Notes under the pieces: model-generated
Database searches by the model: none
Told to the model about the DNA's origin: nothing
What the model saw: only the letters and a program-made list of their open reading frames with translations
Translations under genes and position numbers: made by a program
Source of the DNA: JBOHHM01 sp050725495
GTDB lineage: Bacteria; Pseudomonadota; Gammaproteobacteria; Burkholderiales; Burkholderiaceae_C
Assembly: GCA_050725495.1 (NCBI GenBank)
Contig: JBOHHM010000169.1
Span: 1 to 10,080 of the forward strand
Reading direction: 5' to 3'
Length of the DNA: 10,080 bases
Shown here: one piece after another, positions 5,810 through 10,080 of the stretch
Numbering within the stretch: position 1 is the stretch's first letter
How the letters are laid out: each line of letters opens with the position of its first letter

Positions 5810-6472
5810 ATGGTGAAAAAGGCACCACGCCGCACCGCGGAACGCATCTTGGAGGTCACGCTCGAGCTGTTCAACCGCTTCGGCGAACCCAATGTCTCAA
5901 CCACCCTGATCTCGGCCGAGCTCAACATCAGCCCCGGCAACCTCTATTACCACTACCCGGCCAAGGACGAGCTGATCAACAGCCTGTTTGATCGCTACGA
6001 GCGGTCTTTGAGCGAGCTGCTCAACGCCAGCGATGGCGTGCGTGACGTGGAAGACGCCTGGTTCTTCATGCACACGCTGTTCGAGCTGATCTGGCAGTAC
6101 CGTTTTCTGTACCGCGACCTCAACGACCTGCTGAGCAAGAACCGCCGCCTGGAAACGCATTTCCAGTGGGTGCTGAAAAACAAGACCCGGGCCGTCAAGG
6201 TCATGCTCGACGGCATGAGCCGCTCTGGCGCTCTCGGCATCGACTCGCGCGAGGTCGATGCCACGGCCACGAGCATGGTGGTGGTGCTGACCTACTGGCT
6301 GAGCTACGAATACGTGTGCGATCCGCGCCGCGCGCTGGAGCCCGAGAGCGCCCAGCTGGCCCTGCTGCGCGGCGCCCACCATGTTTTGAACCTGCTGGCC
6401 CCCTACCTGGAACAGGGCCAGCGCATGCATTTGCTGGGCCTGAGCGGGGCTTACAGCCAGAACGAAGCCTGA
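5810..6472 (+). CDS. TetR-family transcriptional regulator
   Basis: 220-residue predicted repressor. Residues about 10-55 form the TetR helix-turn-helix domain: AERILEVTLELFNRFGEPNVSTT, then ISAELNISPGNLYYHYPAKDEL with the conserved GNLYYHY recognition helix end. The rest is an alpha-helical ligand/dimer domain containing FFMHTLFELIWQYRFLYRDL and a tryptophan/tyrosine-rich helix (TYWLSYEYV), so a hydrophobic ligand such as an acyl chain is possible but not shown. The ATG at 5810 has AAAGGGG about 9 bases upstream. The following gene starts 21 bp after the stop, suggesting an operon. Between the phasin hairpin and this start lie a CCTGCGCAGG palindrome (5760-5769) and a possible -10 TAGAGT (5778-5783). 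It is the only regulator in the cluster, so it is the natural candidate for the dyads at 5048-5088. Confidence 0.93.
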   Translation: MVKKAPRRTAERILEVTLELFNRFGEPNVSTTLISAELNISPGNLYYHYPAKDELINSLFDRYERSLSELLNASDGVRDVEDAWFFMHTLFELIWQYRFLYRDLNDLLSKNRRLETHFQWVLKNKTRAVKVMLDGMSRSGALGIDSREVDATATSMVVVLTYWLSYEYVCDPRRALEPESAQLALLRGAHHVLNLLAPYLEQGQRMHLLGLSGAYSQNEA

Positions 6473-6493
6473 AGATACGAGTCGGAGACAACC

Positions 6494-7267
6494 ATGGCCA
6501 AGTGGACCGCGTTTCCCCATGCGGACGACTATGAGTTTGACGCGGCCAGCGTCAAGAAGAACTGGGCCCGCCTGCACAGGGGCGACCAGGAACCCCTGCC
6601 CCAAGACGCCAAGGTGCTGCAAGCCTGGGCCTTGTTCCACAGCGGCGAATTTCAGAAAGCTGCCGAGGCGGGCCTGAAGGCGGGCGGCGCGGGGATCACC
6701 GTGGCCAACAAGGCCACCTGCATCTACGCCAACTACCTCGAAAAGAAGGAGAAGGCCAAGCTCGAGCTGTTCATGGAAGTCGCTGAACGCGCTGAGGCCC
6801 AGGCTGTCGAGGAGCCGGACAACGCGAACGCCTGTTACTGGCAGGCCTATGCCCTGGGTCGCTACAGCCAGGGCATCAGCGTGGCCAAGGCCCTGGCGCA
6901 GGGACTGGGCGGCAAGATCAAGCAGGCGCTGCAAACCACCATCGAGCTGCAGCCCAAGCACGCGGACGCGCACATCGCGCTGGGGGCCTTCCATGCCGAG
7001 GTGATCGACAAGGTTGGCTCACTGATTGGCGGCATGACCTATGGCGCCAGGAAGGACACAGGGCTCAAGCTGTTTCAGCAGGCCATCAAGCTTAACCCCG
7101 ATTCGGCGATTGCGCTGATCGAGTACGCCAACGGCCTGGTCATGCTCGAAGGCGATAAAAAAATGAAGGAAGCCACCCGGCTCTACGAACAGGCGGCGGC
7201 CATGACGCCGATGGATGCAATGGAGCGGCTGGATGTGGAGATGGCGAAGGCGGAGCTCGAAGACTGA
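6494..7267 (+). CDS. TPR-like repeat protein of unknown function
   Basis: 257-residue, mostly alpha-helical protein with tetratricopeptide-like helix pairs: about 41-62 (VLQAWALFHSGEFQKAAEAG), 112-125 (NACYWQAYALGRYS), 155-168 (KHADAHIALGAFHA) and 190-213 (GLKLFQQAIKLNPDSAIAL), then 225-240. No signal peptide or membrane segment is seen, so it is probably cytoplasmic. TPR proteins are interaction scaffolds; no enzyme motif is visible. The block with HADAHIALGAFHAEV followed by a long linker and LFQQAIKLNP recalls the TPR layout of the RMDN (regulator of microtubule dynamics) type, a tentative resemblance only. GGAG lies 6 bases before the ATG at 6494. It is likely co-transcribed with tetR and converges on the WS/DGAT gene. 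The specific role is unknown; a lipid-storage link is suggested only by neighbours. Confidence 0.85.
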   Translation: MAKWTAFPHADDYEFDAASVKKNWARLHRGDQEPLPQDAKVLQAWALFHSGEFQKAAEAGLKAGGAGITVANKATCIYANYLEKKEKAKLELFMEVAERAEAQAVEEPDNANACYWQAYALGRYSQGISVAKALAQGLGGKIKQALQTTIELQPKHADAHIALGAFHAEVIDKVGSLIGGMTYGARKDTGLKLFQQAIKLNPDSAIALIEYANGLVMLEGDKKMKEATRLYEQAAAMTPMDAMERLDVEMAKAELED

Positions 7268-7273
7268 AGGACC

Positions 7274-7297
7274 TTGTCATTCTGAGCAAAGTGACAA
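7274..7297. terminator. Possible shared terminator between convergent genes
   Basis: TTGTCA (7274-7279) and TGACAA (7292-7297) form a perfect 6-bp inverted repeat with a 12-base interior, within the 48-bp gap between the convergent TPR and WS/DGAT genes. The stem is short and has no T-run, so the call is weak. Confidence 0.3.
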
Positions 7298-7315
7298 CGA
7301 CGCCCGAGGCAGCGA

Positions 7316-8935
7316 CTACTCCCCCCAGGGCAGCATCAAGGTCACGATGGACAGCTTGGCAAACTCGGGTTCGAATTCGTCGATGATCTTCTGCGGGTCG
7401 GGACACAGGGTCGAGTCCGTGATCACGCCAAACTGCACGCCGCCGCCATAGCTCAGGATCGACACCCCCAGGCCGATGTCGCCGGACTGCGGCACCCAGA
7501 ACATGCACTGCTCGAGCGTGGCGCCGCAGAGCTTGAGCTTCTCGCGCGGACCGGGCACATTGGTCATGACGGCCGTGGTCTTGCGGCCGAACAGCTTGAG
7601 CAGGGCCTCCTGCGCCGGCTTGATCAGCAGCCCGGCCACGGCCAGCATGCCAAAGGCCAGCAGCGGCTGCAGGCTGCCTTTGAGCTGCCCCATGCGGCGG
7701 CGCACTTCGTAGAGCCGCTCGATAGGGTTGCCCATGCCAATCGGCAGGACCAGCGGCACCAGCCCAAAGCGGTTGCCCAGCTGGTAGGCCTGATCCATGG
7801 GACGCAGGTTGACCGGCACCATGGCCCGGATTTCCTGGCCCGCCACATCATCGCCCAGCGATTTGAGATATTCGCCGATGGCACCGGCCACGCAGCTGAG
7901 CAGCACGTCGTTGACTGATGCGTTCAGCGCCTTGCCAACGGCCTTGACCTCGTCCAGCGGGATGGGCTGGCACCAGGCCAAGCGCTTGGCCGTGCCGGGC
8001 TTGCCCTTCAGGCGCGTGGGCGAGTCGTCGGGCATCAGCGCCAGCGCGGTCGCGTCGCTGACCGCCTGGTAGGCCAGCTTGGCCATCTCCAGCGAACTGT
8101 TCATGCCCTTGCTGGGATCGCGCAGCATCTCCAGGGATTTGGCCGCGCCCTCGCCCGCCGCGCCCAGGGCCTTGACCGTTATGCCGGTAAAGGGCTTGAT
8201 CAGGGCATCGGCAATCCAGTCCTGCGGCCCCTCGGGAGCCTGGCGGCGCCGGCGCTCGGGCGGCGGCGCCCCGCCATCCACCAGCGACAAGATGACCGAG
8301 ATCAGCGCGATACCGTCGGCGATGCAGTGGTGGATGCGCATGATCAGGGCACTGCCTTTTTGTCCATCCGCGCCCAGGTAGTCCTCCACCAGATGGAACT
8401 GCCAGAGCGGGCGCTTCGGGTCCAGCGGCTGCATGGCGAGTTCGGCCGCACGGTCCTGCAAGGCCTGCTGCTGGTCGCTCCTGGGCTTGTTCGCCAGCTG
8501 CTCCCGCACCACATGGCGCCGCAGGTCGAAGTCGCCGTCCTCGACCCAGGTCGCGCCCGCGGCATCCTCGACCACGCGCTGGCGGAAGCGGCTGTACTGG
8601 AGCAGGCGCTCCTGCACCCGAGCACACAGGGCCTCGTAGGCGATGCCGGGCTGCAACGTCCAGACGCCGACGATCATCATCAGGTTGCTCGGGGAGTCCA
8701 TGCGCAGCCAGGCGGTGTCGACCTTGCTCATGCGCTCGCCCGAGAGGCCCAGCATGCCGCTGGCCGCATCGCTGACGTTCTTCTGCACCGCCCGGGCCGC
8801 TTGCTGGGCGGCTTGGCCGGCGCGTCGGGCCACCGGTGCCACGCTGGGAACAAGCTTGCTTCGGGTGGATGAAGCAGTTTGCTGCGCGACGATTCGGGTA
8901 ACCATACTTGTCTTGACCTGCTTTGGGGTTGCCAC
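7316..8935 (-). CDS. Wax ester synthase/acyl-CoA:diacylglycerol acyltransferase (WS/DGAT)
   Basis: Transfers an acyl group from acyl-CoA to a fatty alcohol (wax ester) or to diacylglycerol (triacylglycerol), usually at the membrane or lipid-body surface. The condensation-type active site HHCIADG (202-208, matching HHxxxDG) is intact. Other family features are RPLWQFHLVEDYLG (175-188), VNDVLLSCVAGA (341-352), MVPVNLRP and TNVPGP (458-463). The catalytic protein proper begins near MSKVDTAW at residue 69. Before it is an Ala/Gln/Arg-rich extension (VARRAGQAAQQAARAVQ) absent from short family members. The start is uncertain: GTG at 8935 (539 residues), ATG at 8905 or ATG at 8731, none with a strong ribosome site. 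It is convergent with the TPR gene and divergent from the ACBP gene. Paired with the alcohol-forming reductase, wax esters are the likely product; triacylglycerol is the alternative. Confidence 0.93.
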   Translation of the reverse strand: MATPKQVKTSMVTRIVAQQTASSTRSKLVPSVAPVARRAGQAAQQAARAVQKNVSDAASGMLGLSGERMSKVDTAWLRMDSPSNLMMIVGVWTLQPGIAYEALCARVQERLLQYSRFRQRVVEDAAGATWVEDGDFDLRRHVVREQLANKPRSDQQQALQDRAAELAMQPLDPKRPLWQFHLVEDYLGADGQKGSALIMRIHHCIADGIALISVILSLVDGGAPPPERRRRQAPEGPQDWIADALIKPFTGITVKALGAAGEGAAKSLEMLRDPSKGMNSSLEMAKLAYQAVSDATALALMPDDSPTRLKGKPGTAKRLAWCQPIPLDEVKAVGKALNASVNDVLLSCVAGAIGEYLKSLGDDVAGQEIRAMVPVNLRPMDQAYQLGNRFGLVPLVLPIGMGNPIERLYEVRRRMGQLKGSLQPLLAFGMLAVAGLLIKPAQEALLKLFGRKTTAVMTNVPGPREKLKLCGATLEQCMFWVPQSGDIGLGVSILSYGGGVQFGVITDSTLCPDPQKIIDEFEPEFAKLSIVTLMLPWGE

Positions 8936-8956
8936 TCTATTCTGGGGTCTATTCTG
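8936..8956 (-). promoter_or_regulatory. Direct repeat and possible WS/DGAT promoter
   Basis: The 9-mer TCTATTCTG occurs at 8936-8944 and 8948-8956, a 12-bp period, directly against the GTG at 8935. On the minus strand the outer copy contains AATAGA (8948-8953), usable as a -10, with TTACGG 16 bp upstream as a -35. That promoter would start the transcript near 8941 and favour the ATG at 8905 as start codon. Inference from position. Confidence 0.35.
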
Positions 8957-8988
8957 TGGCCTGGGCTGCCCGTAAGATACCGCGCGGT

Positions 8989-9002
8989 TACCCGCACGGG
9001 TA
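8989..9002. promoter_or_regulatory. 14-bp palindrome between WS/DGAT and ACBP genes
   Basis: TACCCG-CA-CGGGTA is a perfect 6-bp inverted repeat with a 2-base centre, in the 107-bp divergent gap, about 40 bp before the ACBP start. It is a plausible operator acting on both genes. Its right half continues as GGGTAGACGTT, close to GGGTAGACATT just before the tetR start (5798-5808). Confidence 0.4.
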
Positions 9003-9042
9003 GACGTTTCACCCCATCCCCGAAGTCATTGAGGAGCATTCC

Positions 9043-9297
9043 ATGGCCGACAGACAAGCCGCTTTCGAAGCCGCCGTTGCCAATTCCAAGAACTTGAGCG
9101 AGCGTCCCGACAACGCGACGCTGCTCAAAATTTACGCGCTCTACAAGCAGGCCAGTGCGGGCGACAACGCCGAGAAGAAGCCCGGCTTTGGCGACATGGT
9201 GGGCCGCGCCAAGTGGGATGCCTGGAACAGCCTCAAGGGCACGTCCAGCGACGAGGCGATGCAGCAGTACATCGACTTGGTCGAGTCGCTGAGTTAA
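9043..9297 (+). CDS. Acyl-CoA-binding protein (ACBP)
   Basis: 84-residue cytosolic four-helix protein that binds medium- to long-chain acyl-CoA esters, buffering and delivering them to acyl-CoA-using enzymes. It has the full family length (about 85-90) and the ligand-site signatures: LLKIYALYKQASAGD (22-36), PGFGDMVGRAKWDAWNSLKG (47-66) with the conserved Lys and Trp residues, and a C-terminal AMQQYIDLVESL helix. GAGGAG lies 6 bases before the ATG, so the start is secure. It is transcribed divergently from the WS/DGAT gene, which fits a role in supplying acyl-CoA for ester synthesis, and also for the acyl reductase. ACBPs are widespread in eukaryotes and patchy in bacteria. A family call beyond doubt; the pathway role is inferred. 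Confidence 0.95.
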   Translation: MADRQAAFEAAVANSKNLSERPDNATLLKIYALYKQASAGDNAEKKPGFGDMVGRAKWDAWNSLKGTSSDEAMQQYIDLVESLS

Positions 9298-9332
9298 AAC
9301 TGCTCCCAGCCCCCGCAAAACAGGCGCCAGAT

Positions 9333-9349
9333 GCTACAAAATTTATAGC
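9333..9349. repeat. 17-bp AT-rich palindromic mini-repeat, intergenic copy
   Basis: GCTACAAAATTTATAGC, with inverted arms GCTA/TAGC, between the convergent ACBP and Bug genes. It matches the rmlD-internal copy (1085-1101) in length and arms apart from one base. I recall it as a dispersed Comamonadaceae element; it may also help end transcription. Confidence 0.55.
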
Positions 9350-9357
9350 AAATCATT

Positions 9358-9381
9358 GAAGATCACTCCAGCGTGATCTTC
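9358..9381 (-). terminator. Hairpin overlapping the stop of the Bug-family gene
   Basis: GAAGATCAC (9358-9366) and GTGATCTTC (9373-9381) form a perfect 9-bp stem with a 6-base loop. It spans the last codons and TGA stop (9365-9363) of the minus-strand gene. An AT-rich tract including the 17-bp repeat follows it on that strand, but there is no clean T-run. Confidence 0.5.
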
Positions 9382-10080
9382 GCGCCCTGGATCACCCGGC
9401 CCCAGTGGTCGAGTTCCCTCTTCGTGAACTCCGCGAGCTGCTGGGGCGTCATCTGCTCCACCGCCGTGCCCGAATCCTCGGCCTTTTTGCGAGCGTCGGG
9501 CGAGGCCAGGATCTTGCCCACTTCAACGTTGAGCTGCTGCACGATCTCGGGCGGCGTTCCGGCCGGCGCGTACAGCGCAAACCACGAATCGAGCTCATAG
9601 CCCTTGAGCCCCGACTCGGTCGCGGTCGGCAGGTTGGGCAGGGAGGCCAGGCGCTGCTTGCTCGTCACGGCAATGCCCTTGAGCCGCCCGGCCTGGATCT
9701 GGCTCACCACGCCGGCGGGGGTGGTGATGAAAAGGTCGACCTGGCCGCCCATCAGGTCCTGCACCGCAGGGCCCGAGCCCTTGTAGGGAATGTGCGTGAT
9801 GAAGGTGCCGGTCAGCTGCTTGAACAGTTCGCCCGCGATGTGCTGGATCGAGCCATTGCCCGATGAGGCGTAGTTGAGCTTGCCCGGGTTGGCCTTGGCA
9901 TAGGCGATCAGCTCCTTGAGGTTGTTGGCCGGCAGCTTGGGACTGGCGGCAATCACCTGCGGCGCGCGCGTCATCATCGCCACGGGTGCGAAATCCTTGA
10001 TCGGATCCCAGCCCGCCTGCTTGAACAAATGCGGATTGCCCACGTGGTAGCCGCTGTACGACACGAGCAGGGTGTAGCCG
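9363..10080 (-). CDS. Bug/TctC-family periplasmic solute-binding protein, C-terminal part (cut by window edge)
   Basis: Periplasmic binding protein of the tripartite tricarboxylate/Bug family, greatly expanded in Burkholderiales; members bind small carboxylates or similar solutes, often without a dedicated transporter nearby. About 238 C-terminal residues are present, reading in from the window edge as GYTLLVSYSGYHVGNPHLFK. Family landmarks are WDPIKDFAPVAMM, KANPGKLNYASSGNGSIQHIAGELFKQ, HIPYKGSGPAVQDLMGGQVDLF and APAGTPPEIVQQLN. The signal peptide and first roughly 80-90 residues lie beyond the edge, so the GTG at 10064 is an internal codon, not the start. It is convergent with the ACBP gene and ends in a hairpin. 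The ligand cannot be told from sequence, and I see no link to the lipid genes. Confidence 0.94.
   Translation of the reverse strand, partial: GYTLLVSYSGYHVGNPHLFKQAGWDPIKDFAPVAMMTRAPQVIAASPKLPANNLKELIAYAKANPGKLNYASSGNGSIQHIAGELFKQLTGTFITHIPYKGSGPAVQDLMGGQVDLFITTPAGVVSQIQAGRLKGIAVTSKQRLASLPNLPTATESGLKGYELDSWFALYAPAGTPPEIVQQLNVEVGKILASPDARKKAEDSGTAVEQMTPQQLAEFTKRELDHWGRVIQGAKITLE

Noticed and set aside
5897..6994. 365-codon open frame on the minus strand
   Set aside because: It runs antisense across both the TetR and TPR genes and has low-complexity, motif-free sequence.
7271..7300. Similarity of the short gap sequence to the widespread TTGTCATTCTGAGC-type repeat
   Set aside because: A single short match recalled from other phyla; not enough to call a repeat family here.
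7848..8627. 259-codon alternative frame inside the WS/DGAT
   Set aside because: Gly/Ala/Arg-rich shadow of the intact WS/DGAT frame; no motif.

Overview
The window looks like chromosomal DNA of a GC-rich betaproteobacterium, most likely family Comamonadaceae (order Burkholderiales). Reasons: GC-rich coding bias, a Bug/TctC-type binding protein, a PhaF/PhaI-type phasin, and two copies of a 17-bp AT-rich palindrome (GCTA...ATAGC) that I recall as an abundant dispersed mini-repeat in this family. No rRNA, tRNA, CRISPR array, transposase or origin was seen.

Left part (1-2879, minus strand): a dTDP-L-rhamnose block transcribed right to left in the order rmlB, rmlD, vapB, vapC, rmlA (cut by the window edge). 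rmlB and rmlD overlap by 4 bp. A complete VapBC toxin-antitoxin pair, with its own promoter and a nested dyad operator, sits between rmlD and rmlA. rmlA starts with GTG 4 bp after the vapC stop, so its translation is probably tied to the toxin gene.

Central and right part (2989-9297): genes that together read as a neutral-lipid (wax ester) locus. On the minus strand is a 661-residue two-domain reductase closely resembling the Marinobacter fatty acyl-CoA reductase (Maqu_2220 type) that makes fatty alcohols. Divergent from it is a phasin, followed by a perfect 15-bp hairpin. Next is a TetR regulator in a likely operon with a TPR-like protein. Convergent to these is a wax ester synthase/diacylglycerol acyltransferase (WS/DGAT), and divergent from that a small acyl-CoA-binding protein. 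The set covers acyl-CoA carriage, reduction to alcohol, esterification and storage-granule coating, with a candidate regulator. That they work as one system is inference from gene content.

The intergenic regions hold candidate control elements: tandem TAGG-N8-CCTA dyads 22 bp apart in the reductase/phasin gap, a small hairpin that pairs the reductase ribosome binding site, and a TACCCG-CA-CGGGTA palindrome plus a 12-bp-period direct repeat in the WS/DGAT-ACBP gap.

Right edge (9363-10080, minus): the C-terminal part of a Bug/TctC-family periplasmic binding protein, ending in a 9-bp hairpin that overlaps its stop codon.
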